A stretch of 64,000 nt of DNA from assembly GCA_049324835.1 (NCBI GenBank), contig JBMOMT010000059.1, positions 124,001 through 188,000 on the forward strand. Reading direction: 5' to 3'. The translations under genes were made by a program, and so were the position numbers. The notes below the pieces were generated by a model, which did not search any database, was not told where the DNA came from, and was given only the letters and a program-made list of their open reading frames with translations. Positions within the stretch are counted from its first letter, which is position 1; each line of letters opens with the position of its first letter. Of this stretch, positions 1 to 7,970 are shown piece after piece. Source of the DNA: JBMOMT01 sp049324835. GTDB lineage: Bacteria > Chloroflexota > Anaerolineae > CAYNKW01.

Positions 1-1170
1 TTCCATGCCGGGTTGGGTTGCCGTCTGGATCATTTTTTCGCGCGCCTGGATGGTGCGGCGAGCTGCGCCGGCGATCTCGTCGGCTTCGGTGGGCCGGCCC
101 GCCGCCCGCAGGCTGGCCGCTGCTTCCTCCAGCCAGGCGGCAATGCGCCCACCGACCAGCGCCCGCAGGCCGTCGTCCCAGTGGCTGGCGCACAGCCGAA
201 CCAGGTCTCGGAGCGTCGTGGCCTGCTGGTCTTCTGCCAGCACAAAGGGGGGTAATGCCACTTTGAGGGCCACCGGTTCACCCAGCTCGACGACCGCCTG
301 GCGCATCTCGGCGGCGGTGGCGTAGCGCCTGGCCGGATCGCGCCGGTAGGCCTGCGCGATGACCCTGGTGACGGCCTCCGAAAGTTGAGGGGCCAGGTTA
401 CGCAAGGCTGGCAGGGGGCGTTCGGTGGGATCGTGATGGGTCACCACGGTGTAGAGCAGAATGCCCAGACTATAGATATCGGATTGGGGCAAGAGTTGTC
501 CCTGCCGCTGCTCTGGGGCTTCGTAACCCGGCACGCCGCGTGTGGTTCGACTGTCGCCAGCGCGAGACTGGCTGTAGCGGCTCAGGCCCAGGTCCACCAG
601 TTTGATATCGCCTGCCGGGTCGACCCGGATGGATGCGGCTGTCAGACTGCCCAGGATCATAGGCGGCGTCTGGTTGTGCAGATAATCCAGCACCTCGGCC
701 AGTTGTCTGGCCCAGTGGAGCAACGTGGCTTCCGAGGGGGTCTGTCGTCGGTCTTGAGCCACCTCTAACAACGATGTGCCCTCGACTGCCTCTGTGACCA
801 GATAGAGCCGCGAGTGGCGGCTGAAGGCATCGAATACGCGGGCGATGTTGGGGTGCTGCAAAGCCTGCCAGGCGGTTGCTTCCAACAGAAAACGTTCTTC
901 CAGATCCTCTCGATCCAGCGGGTCCTGATAGGCCGTGGTGATCTCGTAGATGTGGCAGGGTCGATTATCGTTCTGGCGGTCTGTGGCCTCGTACACCGAT
1001 GTTCCCAGGCTCTGGCTCAACGGCTGCCGGATGAGGTAACGCCCCTGGAGTTGTTTGGGTGGGCCGAAAACCTCTTCGAAAGAAGCGTTCACCAGTTCAA
1101 AGCCGCACAGGGCGCAGGTTTTGGCGTTATTGCGGTTCAGACGACCGCATTTGGGGCAGGTTATCGACAT
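1..1170 (-). CDS. Zinc-ribbon protein pseudokinase, C-terminus beyond the left edge
   Basis: An open frame of at least 390 codons starts at ATG 1168-1170 and runs off the window without a stop. Residues 5-22 form a zinc ribbon (CPKC...CALC). Residues about 45-300 have a Ser/Thr protein kinase fold: HPNIARV, the alpha-C Glu at 97, DLG at 193-195, APE at 218-220 and SDIYSLG. The catalytic parts are gone. The VAIK lysine position is Tyr75. The HRD loop reads ILGSLTAASI (172-181), so the catalytic Asp is Ser175, the Lys is Thr177 and the metal Asn is Ser180. It is therefore probably a pseudokinase used for binding or scaffolding. The C-terminal part after about residue 310 is helical and unassigned. 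No neighbour explains its partner. Confidence 0.85.
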   Translation of the reverse strand, partial: MSITCPKCGRLNRNNAKTCALCGFELVNASFEEVFGPPKQLQGRYLIRQPLSQSLGTSVYEATDRQNDNRPCHIYEITTAYQDPLDREDLEERFLLEATAWQALQHPNIARVFDAFSRHSRLYLVTEAVEGTSLLEVAQDRRQTPSEATLLHWARQLAEVLDYLHNQTPPMILGSLTAASIRVDPAGDIKLVDLGLSRYSQSRAGDSRTTRGVPGYEAPEQRQGQLLPQSDIYSLGILLYTVVTHHDPTERPLPALRNLAPQLSEAVTRVIAQAYRRDPARRYATAAEMRQAVVELGEPVALKVALPPFVLAEDQQATTLRDLVRLCASHWDDGLRALVGGRIAAWLEEAAASLRAAGRPTEADEIAGAARRTIQAREKMIQTATQPGME

Positions 1171-1237
1171 CAATCCCTCTTGTTGCCGGCTGTACGGTTT
1201 GTCGGCGTGCTCGTGATTGGACGGTTGGCAGTGGGCA

Positions 1238-1266
1238 ATTATACGCCTTCCGCGCGCTTTGCGCAA
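1238..1266 (-). promoter_or_regulatory. Promoter for the pseudokinase gene
   Basis: On the minus strand TTGCGC (1261-1266) is followed after 17 bp by TATAAT (1238-1243), about 70 bp before the ATG. The -10 box is perfect and the -35 matches 4 of 6. The rest of 1171-1451 holds no gene. A TAGAAT with extended TGG at 1402-1410 may be the -10 of the rightward operon, but no good -35 accompanies it. Confidence 0.6.
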
Positions 1267-1451
1267 TTGACCCAATGGCGATATACTTGTTTGGAAGGGA
1301 TGTGGAACTTGTCGCGGGCTGGGGACGTCATTAAAGTGGCCGAACTGACTACAAACGTACGGCAAACGCTGGAAAAGCGTCAAACTGGCCGGGGTCTGGC
1401 GTGGTAGAATGGAGACATCCAAAATCTGCGGTATGGACGAGGGAGGATCGC

Positions 1452-3881
1452 TTGAAAGGAAACAGAGCGACCAGCGTGGTGTTGGCGGTGTTGGCGGCGC
1501 TGATGTGGGGTCTGTCGGCGCCGATACACGCCGATAGTCCCCCGCCCGGCCTGACGATGGAGGCCGCGCCGGCCTTCGACGGCTATTTCAAGTACGGCGA
1601 GTGGCTGCCCGTGTGGGTGCAGTTGGAAAACCGCGGCGCCGATCTGCAGGCCGAGATTCGGGCGCGCATCACGGGCGGCGTCGGTATCACCACCTTTGCC
1701 GTCCCGGTGAGCCTGCCCACCGGCTCGCGCAAGCGCGTGCCGCTGTATGTGCTGGCCAACAACTATTCCCACGAGCTAAAGGTGGAGCTGGTCGGCGGCG
1801 ACGATGTGCTGCTCGGCCAGAAAATGACCGTCCGTCCTCAGCCGAACAACAGCTATTTCGTGGGGCTGGTTGCGCCGCAGCGCGGGGCGCTGGCCCACAT
1901 TCAGAGCGCGTCGCTGCCGGGCCAGGAGCGGCCCAAAGTGCTGGTTGATCTGCCCCTGACCGACCTGCCGGAGCGGGCCGAGGGGTTACGCTCGTTCGAT
2001 TGCCTCATCCTGAACGACCTCGACACCTCCGCGCTGACGCCGGAGCAGGGCGCAGCGCTGGCCTCCTGGGTGGCTCAGGGCGGGCGGCTGGTCGTCGGCG
2101 GCGGCGCAGGGGCGATGCGCACTGTCGCCGGGCTGCCGGAAGCGCTACGGCCTCTCCAGCCTGTGGGCCTGACCGAAGTGGACGCGCTGCCGGGGCTGGC
2201 CGATTTTGCCGGCGCCGATGCCATCCGCGTGCCGGGGCCGTTCGTCATCGCCAGCGGGCAGGCAGGGGAGGGTCACACCCTGGCCGCCGAGGGCGCTCTC
2301 CCCCTCGTCCGCGAGCGAACCGTCGGCAGCGGTGTGGTGGACTGGGTGGCGCTCGATCTGCTTGCCTCGCCCTTTGACGCCTGGAGCGGCACGGCGGCCT
2401 TTTGGGAAAAACTGCTTTCGCCGGGCGCGTCCTACCCGGACTGGCTGCCGGCGGATATGTCGGCCCGGCAGATGAAATCGTCGAACATGACCTACGCCCT
2501 GTCCAACCTGCCGTCGCTGGACCTGCCTTCGATTCGTGGGCTGGGCGTCTTGTTGACAGTTTACGTGGCGCTGGTGGGGCCGGTCAATTACGGCGTGTTA
2601 CGCTGGCGCAAACGCCTGCACTGGGCCTGGGTCACCATTCCGGCCATCACATTGGCCTTCTCTGGCGGCGCGTTTGGTCTGGGTTACGCCCTGCGCGGCA
2701 CCGATCTGATCCTCAACAAGATTGCCATTGTGGCGTCACAGCCCGATGGCCCGGCGAGCGTGACCAGTTACGTGGGGCTGTTCTCTCCCGCCCGGCAGTC
2801 GTACGAGATCGAGATCGCAGGTGGTGGGTTGCTCGCCCCGCTCGACGCCGTTTACAACGCCTGGGGGCCGGGTGGGCTGTCCACTGCCGGCGAGATGACC
2901 TTTTTGCAGGGTGATCCGGGCCGCGTGCGTGGCCTGACGATCAACCAGTGGTCGATGCAGACCTTTATGGCCGAGGGGTTGTGGGTCGATCTGGGCGGGG
3001 CGACGGGTGATCTGCACCTGGAAGACAATTCGTTGGTGGGAGTCGTGCGTAACGAGCTGGCGTACACTCTGCAAGATGTGGTTCTGGTGCTGGGCAACTC
3101 GTTTGTGCGTCTGGGTGATCTCGCACCAGGCCAGGAAATGGCCGTCACGATGGACCTGCTCAACCTGAACGATCAGCGTTTCGGGCCGCCTCTCAGCTAT
3201 CGCCTGTTCGAGGAGGCGTTCAATCAGGCAGGGCCTCAGGGGCCGCCACGCGAGGTGTTATTGAAGCAATCGGTGGTGGATGGCCTCTTTCAGCAGGGGG
3301 GGCAGTTCAGCCCCCTTTCCAGTTTCAAGTCTTTCTATGGTGAGAGTTCTTTGGCCCAGTCGCCGCTGCTTCTGGGCTGGCTCGGCGAAGCGCCGCCCGA
3401 TGTGCGTGTGGCGGCGCGAAAACCATCACAAAAGACCACGGCAGTGTTTTACCAGCCGCTGGATTTTCACCTGGCCGATGAGGGTCGCGTCACGCTGCCG
3501 CCGGCCCTCGTGCCGGGTGTGTTGACCGAGGTGCCAACCGAGGGTGGGACGTGCGGCTACAACGTGCCTTCGGTCTACATTGGCCGTGGACAGGCCACGT
3601 TCGAGTTTCGCCTGCCCGATGTCGCGCGAGATATTCGCATAGACACGCTGAACCTGGTGTTGGGCACAGACGGCGGCTGGGGGCAACCGCCGGATACGAG
3701 CCTGTACGACTGGACGAGACAATCCTGGCAGGCGTTACAATCGCCGGTTTTTGGGGTCAATGCGCTGTCCGAGGTGGCGGCTCTGATCGGCGAGGGGGGA
3801 GTGGTGCGCGTCAGGCTGGCCTCTGAAGGAAGCTGGGGCGGCTGTATCTTTGTCGAACTGGGCGTGGAGGGGGTGCGATGA
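1452..3881 (+). CDS. Secreted/membrane protein with GATase-like domain, first gene of an ABC module
   Basis: I place the start at TTG 1452 because GGGAGGA lies just upstream and the protein then begins with a clean signal peptide (LAVLAALMWGLSAPIHADS). A longer in-frame start at 1401 would add 17 residues before it. The 809-residue protein has an extracellular beta-rich part, a class I glutamine-amidotransferase-like stretch (DCLILNDLDTSALTPEQ, then WVAQGGRLVVGGG, about residues 180-220) without an obvious catalytic triad, and two central membrane helices (about 370-395 and 405-430). A second soluble beta domain follows. Its stop overlaps the ATG of the ABC ATPase (ATGA), so it is translationally coupled to the transporter. 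The exact role is unknown; it may be an accessory or substrate-presenting subunit. Confidence 0.75.
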   Translation: MKGNRATSVVLAVLAALMWGLSAPIHADSPPPGLTMEAAPAFDGYFKYGEWLPVWVQLENRGADLQAEIRARITGGVGITTFAVPVSLPTGSRKRVPLYVLANNYSHELKVELVGGDDVLLGQKMTVRPQPNNSYFVGLVAPQRGALAHIQSASLPGQERPKVLVDLPLTDLPERAEGLRSFDCLILNDLDTSALTPEQGAALASWVAQGGRLVVGGGAGAMRTVAGLPEALRPLQPVGLTEVDALPGLADFAGADAIRVPGPFVIASGQAGEGHTLAAEGALPLVRERTVGSGVVDWVALDLLASPFDAWSGTAAFWEKLLSPGASYPDWLPADMSARQMKSSNMTYALSNLPSLDLPSIRGLGVLLTVYVALVGPVNYGVLRWRKRLHWAWVTIPAITLAFSGGAFGLGYALRGTDLILNKIAIVASQPDGPASVTSYVGLFSPARQSYEIEIAGGGLLAPLDAVYNAWGPGGLSTAGEMTFLQGDPGRVRGLTINQWSMQTFMAEGLWVDLGGATGDLHLEDNSLVGVVRNELAYTLQDVVLVLGNSFVRLGDLAPGQEMAVTMDLLNLNDQRFGPPLSYRLFEEAFNQAGPQGPPREVLLKQSVVDGLFQQGGQFSPLSSFKSFYGESSLAQSPLLLGWLGEAPPDVRVAARKPSQKTTAVFYQPLDFHLADEGRVTLPPALVPGVLTEVPTEGGTCGYNVPSVYIGRGQATFEFRLPDVARDIRIDTLNLVLGTDGGWGQPPDTSLYDWTRQSWQALQSPVFGVNALSEVAALIGEGGVVRVRLASEGSWGGCIFVELGVEGVR

Positions 3882-4810
3882 CTGCCATCGAGACGCGCGG
3901 CCTCACCCGCCGCTTTGGCAAAGTGATCGCCGTCGAGGGGCTGGACCTGCGTGTGTCCGCCGGATCGCTGTTTGGCCTCATCGGGCCCAACGGCGCGGGC
4001 AAGACCACCACGCTGCGTATGTTGGCCGGTCTGCTGGAGCCAACAGCCGGTGAGATCGTCGTCAACGGTCGGGTGGCCAACCACGATTGGCGCGCACTGC
4101 GGCGGCAGATCGGTTACATGCCCGATTTTTTCGGCGTCTACGAGGACATGCTCGTGTGGGAGTATCTGGACTTTTTCGCCCGCTGTTACGATCTGCCCGC
4201 CGACCGGCGGCGTCAGGTGACCGACGAGCTGTTGGAGCTGGTCGATCTGACCGAAAAACGAGAGGCTTATCTACAAACCCTCTCACGGGGCATGCGGCAG
4301 CGGCTGTGCCTGGCCCACGCGCTGGTGCACGATCCGCAGGTGCTGCTGCTGGATGAACCCGCTTCCGGGCTGGACCCCCGCGCCCGCGTGGAGATGCGCG
4401 AGCTGCTGCGTGAACTGGGCGCGATGGGCAAAACGGTCGTCGTCAGTTCGCACATTCTGTCCGAGCTGGCCGAGCTGTGCGACGCGGTGGGCATCATCGA
4501 AAGGGGCCGGCTGGTGGCCAGCGGCTCGCTGGATGAGATCGGCCGCCGGGTGCGGCAAGGGCGCACCCTGCGGCTCAAGTTGCTCTCTGACTGTGACCAG
4601 GCCGCGGCGGTGGTGCGCGATTCGCCCGGCGTGGGCCAGGTGCGCCAGGTCAACGGCGGCCTGGAGGTCGAATTCCTGGGCGACGACACGGCCACGGCAG
4701 ACCTGCTGGCGGCGCTGGTTGGGCAGGGCGTGCGGGTGGTCTCCTTTACTGAGGTGAGCGGCGATCTGGAAGACGTCTTTTTGAGACTGACCAGGGGAGA
4801 GGTGGCGTAG
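3878..4810 (+). CDS. ABC transporter ATP-binding protein
   Basis: This 310-residue ATPase energises the ABC-2 permease encoded next to it. Walker A is GPNGAGKTT (near residue 35-45), the signature is LSRGMRQRLCLAHAL, and Walker B is VLLLDEPASGLDPRAR, followed by a switch His in VVSSHILSEL. A C-terminal extension of about 80 residues after the nucleotide-binding domain is typical of CcmA/GldA-type ATPases. The start overlaps the preceding stop by 4 bp and the stop abuts the permease start with no gap. Substrate is not evident. Confidence 0.93.
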   Translation: MTAIETRGLTRRFGKVIAVEGLDLRVSAGSLFGLIGPNGAGKTTTLRMLAGLLEPTAGEIVVNGRVANHDWRALRRQIGYMPDFFGVYEDMLVWEYLDFFARCYDLPADRRRQVTDELLELVDLTEKREAYLQTLSRGMRQRLCLAHALVHDPQVLLLDEPASGLDPRARVEMRELLRELGAMGKTVVVSSHILSELAELCDAVGIIERGRLVASGSLDEIGRRVRQGRTLRLKLLSDCDQAAAVVRDSPGVGQVRQVNGGLEVEFLGDDTATADLLAALVGQGVRVVSFTEVSGDLEDVFLRLTRGEVA

Positions 4811-6301
4811 ATGCGTTTCGAATCGCGGCCGGGCATCAATCCCATCATCGTCAAAGAGCTTCGCTCGCGGATGCGCGGTGCGCGGGCGTTTGCCATTCTC
4901 ACCGGTGTGCTGTTGCTGTTGGGTGTGGTCAGTTATGCGCTGTACCGCATCGTGCTGGCGACCTCGACGTACAGCAGTTCGCCGCTCAGCCCTCAGATCG
5001 GTCAGATATTGTTCGTCGCGCTGGCTTTTCTGGAGTTGATGATGGTCTGTTTCATCGCCCCGGCGGTCACGGCAGGGGTCATCAGCGGCGAGCGGGAAAG
5101 GCAGACGTACGAGATGCTGCTGACCACGCCGCTTCGTCCGGCGAGTATCCTGTGGGGCAAACTCGTTTCGGCGCTGAGTTACGTTTTTCTGCTCATCTTT
5201 GCCGCGGTGCCCCTGGCCAGTCTGGTGTTCATCTTTGGCGGCGTCTCGCTGCGCGAGATGTTCAAGGCGCTGATCATCTTGCTGGCGGTGACGGTGATGC
5301 TGGGCGTGGTGGGTGTGTTCATGTCGGCCTGGCTGGGACGCACGGCGCGGGCCACGGTGGCCAGCTACCTGGTGGTGCTGGCGTTGCTCATCGGGCCGGT
5401 GTTCGTCTATATCCTCGTCGGCGTGTTACGACAGGCCGAACCGCCGCGCTGGCTCTTGATCCCCAATCCGGTGAGCGCGCTCTTTTCTGCCCTTTCGCCC
5501 TCTATGCCCAGCGATGGTCTGAGCGGCTTTTTCTGGTCGCTGGGCATGGGCCTGGGCGGCAACCTCGCGCTTCTCTCCGGCACATCGGCGACCGGCGTGC
5601 CGCGCCCGCTGTACCACTATACCCTGCCGCTTTACGGCGCGCTGACGCTGGGCCTCTACTTTGGGGCCACACGGCTGGTGCGGCCCACGCAGCGCTGGCG
5701 CATCGGCTGGCGAGCGGCGCTGATGGCCATCGCCGTGCTGGCCCTGTTTGGCGGGTTGGTGGCCGGCGTGTTTCTGCTCACGGCGGAGCGTTACGAGTGG
5801 GTGGGCGGCCTGGCCACGCCGACGCCCATGCCGGTCGTCGTCGAGCGGGAAGTCTTTGGACCGGCGCTGCCATCGCTGCCTGTCCCCGTTCCGACCGAGG
5901 CGCCGGTCTTTATCTCACCGCTGGCCGGCGAGTTCGATCCGCTGGATGGCAGCCGCTGGCAACTGGCAGCTATCGAGAGCGAGGCCGCCCCTGCCATACC
6001 TGCCAGGCCTTTGTTGTTCGTCGCGTTCAACGCCGGCGAGCTTGGCCTGCAAGGGGGGTGCAGCCGCGTGGCGGGGCGCTATCAGGTCGAGGGCGAGCGC
6101 CTGACGGTGACCTCGGTTGAGGTGGCCGGCGTGGATTGCTCCGACGAGATGCCGGGCATCAGGGAGGTAGAGACCGCGTTCGCCGACGCCATGCCCACCT
6201 TTGAATCGTACCTCCTGGCCGACGAGGAATTACGCATCCGCTACGCCGCCGGCGAGTTGGTGCTCTGGCGGGCCCTCGAAGCTCCCTCTGCCAGCCCGTG
6301 A
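4811..6301 (+). CDS. ABC-2 type permease with C-terminal META (HslJ-like) domain
   Basis: The first 340 residues hold an ABC-2 permease: a GINPIIVKELRSRMR amphipathic start, a first helix near 27-50, the cytoplasmic ISGERERQTYEMLLTTPLRP coupling motif, then several further helices and a last one near 305-325. After a Pro/Thr/Val-rich linker (about 335-370) residues 380-490 match a META domain: SRWQLAAIE, a GGCSRVAGRY core, and LRIRYAAGELVLWR at the end. META domains usually occur in secreted lipoproteins such as HslJ, so this domain should face outside. I know no standard permease with this fusion. It starts directly after the ATPase stop. Confidence 0.85.
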   Translation: MRFESRPGINPIIVKELRSRMRGARAFAILTGVLLLLGVVSYALYRIVLATSTYSSSPLSPQIGQILFVALAFLELMMVCFIAPAVTAGVISGERERQTYEMLLTTPLRPASILWGKLVSALSYVFLLIFAAVPLASLVFIFGGVSLREMFKALIILLAVTVMLGVVGVFMSAWLGRTARATVASYLVVLALLIGPVFVYILVGVLRQAEPPRWLLIPNPVSALFSALSPSMPSDGLSGFFWSLGMGLGGNLALLSGTSATGVPRPLYHYTLPLYGALTLGLYFGATRLVRPTQRWRIGWRAALMAIAVLALFGGLVAGVFLLTAERYEWVGGLATPTPMPVVVEREVFGPALPSLPVPVPTEAPVFISPLAGEFDPLDGSRWQLAAIESEAAPAIPARPLLFVAFNAGELGLQGGCSRVAGRYQVEGERLTVTSVEVAGVDCSDEMPGIREVETAFADAMPTFESYLLADEELRIRYAAGELVLWRALEAPSASP

Positions 6302-6339
6302 CAGGTTGGCCGATTCGCTGATTCGTTTCCGAGGTCATC

Positions 6340-7881
6340 ATGGAGCCGTTGTCCTTCTTTTTGTATCACTTTTGTCGCCGCCTGCGGCTGCGCGATGGCT
6401 GGCTGCTGGCGCAGCGCTCGTTGTGGTTGGCCGTTTTGGCTGCGGCGACGATCCAACTGATTGGCCGCATCTGGCCTGTGGCGCGCCTCTGGCTGTGGAC
6501 GCTGACCCCGCTGGCAGCCTGGCTGCTGGCCGTGGCGGGATTTTCGCTGTTGCGACCCCTGCCGCCCATGCGTATCGCCCGCCGCGTGGATGCGGAACTG
6601 GGCCTGAAGGAACGCCTGGCCACGGCGTTAGAGTTGGAGAGTTCCGGCCAACCTACCCATTTACCAGCCTTCCAAGCTGCCCTCCTGGTCTTGCAGCGTG
6701 AGGATGCCCTGTCTGCTGCCCGTGCCATTCAGCCCCGCCACGCCTTTCCTCTCCACTGGCTGCATCGACCGCTGCTGCTGGCGGCGATTCTCGCCGCCGC
6801 GACGGTGGTCCTGATGGCGTGGCCCAATCCGATGGACGCCGTCCTTGAGGAGCGGGCGGCGGTGGCCCAGGCCGCCGAAGACCAGGCGGCGCAGATCGAC
6901 AAACTGCGAAAAGAGATCGAGGCGGCGCAAGAGCTCACGCCGGAGGAGCGCGAGGCATTGTTGCGGCAACTGGCCGAGCTGGCGGAGCAACTCCGCGCCA
7001 ACCCCGGCGACCGCGAAGAGGCGCTGGCGGATGTGTCTCGTCTGGAGGAAGCGCTGCGGCAAAAACTCGATCCCAACGCCGATACGCGCCAGGCGGCCTT
7101 GGAAGCCCTGGCCCGGCAGCTACAGTCGCTGGCCGGGCAGACCGATCTTTCGGATGCTGCCGGGGCGTTGGAAAAACTGGCTCAGATGTTGGCCGAGATG
7201 GACGCCGCCGGGCGCGAGGCGATGGCCCAATCGCTGGCCCAGATGGCCGCCCAGGCCGCCCAGGCCGGCGATATGGACCTGGCCCAGGCGTTGGCGTCTA
7301 TGGCGCAGGCGGCGCAGTCTGGCGATACCGGGGCGGCCTCACAGGCAGCCCAGGCCGCCGCCGACGCGCTGGCCCAGGCGCAGCGTGAACTGGCGGATCA
7401 GGCCGCCTTGCAGCGGGCGCTGGCGCAGGTGGAGGCGAGCCGTCAGGCGATGGCTCAGGCAGGTCAGGGCCAGGGTCAGGGCCAGGGGCAGGGCCAGGGG
7501 CAGGGAGGGCAGCCCGGCTCCGGCGGCGGCACCTCAGCCGATGCTCTACCGCCCGCCAGGCGCGTCGGCGAGGCGGGTCGCCCGCAGGGCGAGGGTCAGC
7601 CGGGGGGCGTGGGCGAGCTGGAGGGGCAGGTTTACGTGCCGTGGGAGCGCCGTCAGGGGAGCGAGGAAATCACCATCGTGGGTCAGGATACCGGCCAGGG
7701 CGAGAGTGAGGTGCGCGAGCGCCAGGAGCCGCTGCCCGGCGCCTCTGACGCGGCATTGGTGCCGTATCACCAGGTGTATTTCGATTACCTGGAGGCCGCC
7801 AGCCAGGCTGTGGAGCAGAGTTACATTCCGAGTGGGCTCGAAGATTTGGTGCGTGATTATTTCTCCCAGTTGGAACCCTGA
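6340..7881 (+). CDS. DUF4175-like membrane protein with long Ala/Gln/Glu coiled-coil
   Basis: The 513-residue protein has two N-terminal membrane helices (about 25-45 and 48-70), a third near 145-165, then a long helical Ala/Gln/Glu-rich region (170-370), a GQ-repeat linker (about 375-390) and a C-terminal segment ending FDYLEAASQAVEQSYIPSG. Order and composition resemble DUF4175-type proteins found beside ABC modules and MoxR/BatA operons. That assignment rests on architecture rather than a named motif. It follows the permease after 38 bp and ends at a strong hairpin, so it is probably the last gene of the operon. Confidence 0.7.
   Translation: MEPLSFFLYHFCRRLRLRDGWLLAQRSLWLAVLAAATIQLIGRIWPVARLWLWTLTPLAAWLLAVAGFSLLRPLPPMRIARRVDAELGLKERLATALELESSGQPTHLPAFQAALLVLQREDALSAARAIQPRHAFPLHWLHRPLLLAAILAAATVVLMAWPNPMDAVLEERAAVAQAAEDQAAQIDKLRKEIEAAQELTPEEREALLRQLAELAEQLRANPGDREEALADVSRLEEALRQKLDPNADTRQAALEALARQLQSLAGQTDLSDAAGALEKLAQMLAEMDAAGREAMAQSLAQMAAQAAQAGDMDLAQALASMAQAAQSGDTGAASQAAQAAADALAQAQRELADQAALQRALAQVEASRQAMAQAGQGQGQGQGQGQGQGGQPGSGGGTSADALPPARRVGEAGRPQGEGQPGGVGELEGQVYVPWERRQGSEEITIVGQDTGQGESEVRERQEPLPGASDAALVPYHQVYFDYLEAASQAVEQSYIPSGLEDLVRDYFSQLEP
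7461..7509 (+). repeat. In-frame hexanucleotide repeat encoding Gly-Gln
   Basis: Consecutive CAGGGC/CAGGGT/CAGGGG units encode an alternating GQGQGQ tract inside the coiled-coil gene. A perfect 6-bp unit keeps the frame whatever the copy number, so this linker could vary in length between strains. Confidence 0.8.
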
Positions 7882-7913
7882 CTCTGTTCCGGGGTTGAAA
7901 ACCGGCCACGAGA

Positions 7914-7947
7914 AAACGCCTCATCCGGGAAGCCGGATGAGGCGTTT
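7914..7947. terminator. Bidirectional intrinsic terminator
   Basis: A perfect 15-bp stem (7914-7928 with 7933-7947) closed by a GAAG tetraloop has AAA on one side and TTT on the other. It lies between two convergent genes, the DUF4175-like gene and the topoisomerase gene, and can serve both. Confidence 0.85.
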
Positions 7948-7970
7948 GGGAAGGTGTTTTGTATAGTCGG

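Noticed and set aside
385..1407. Rightward open frames of up to 197 codons
   Set aside because: They lie opposite the pseudokinase gene, whose domain motifs are clear; no ribosome-binding sites or recognisable motifs.
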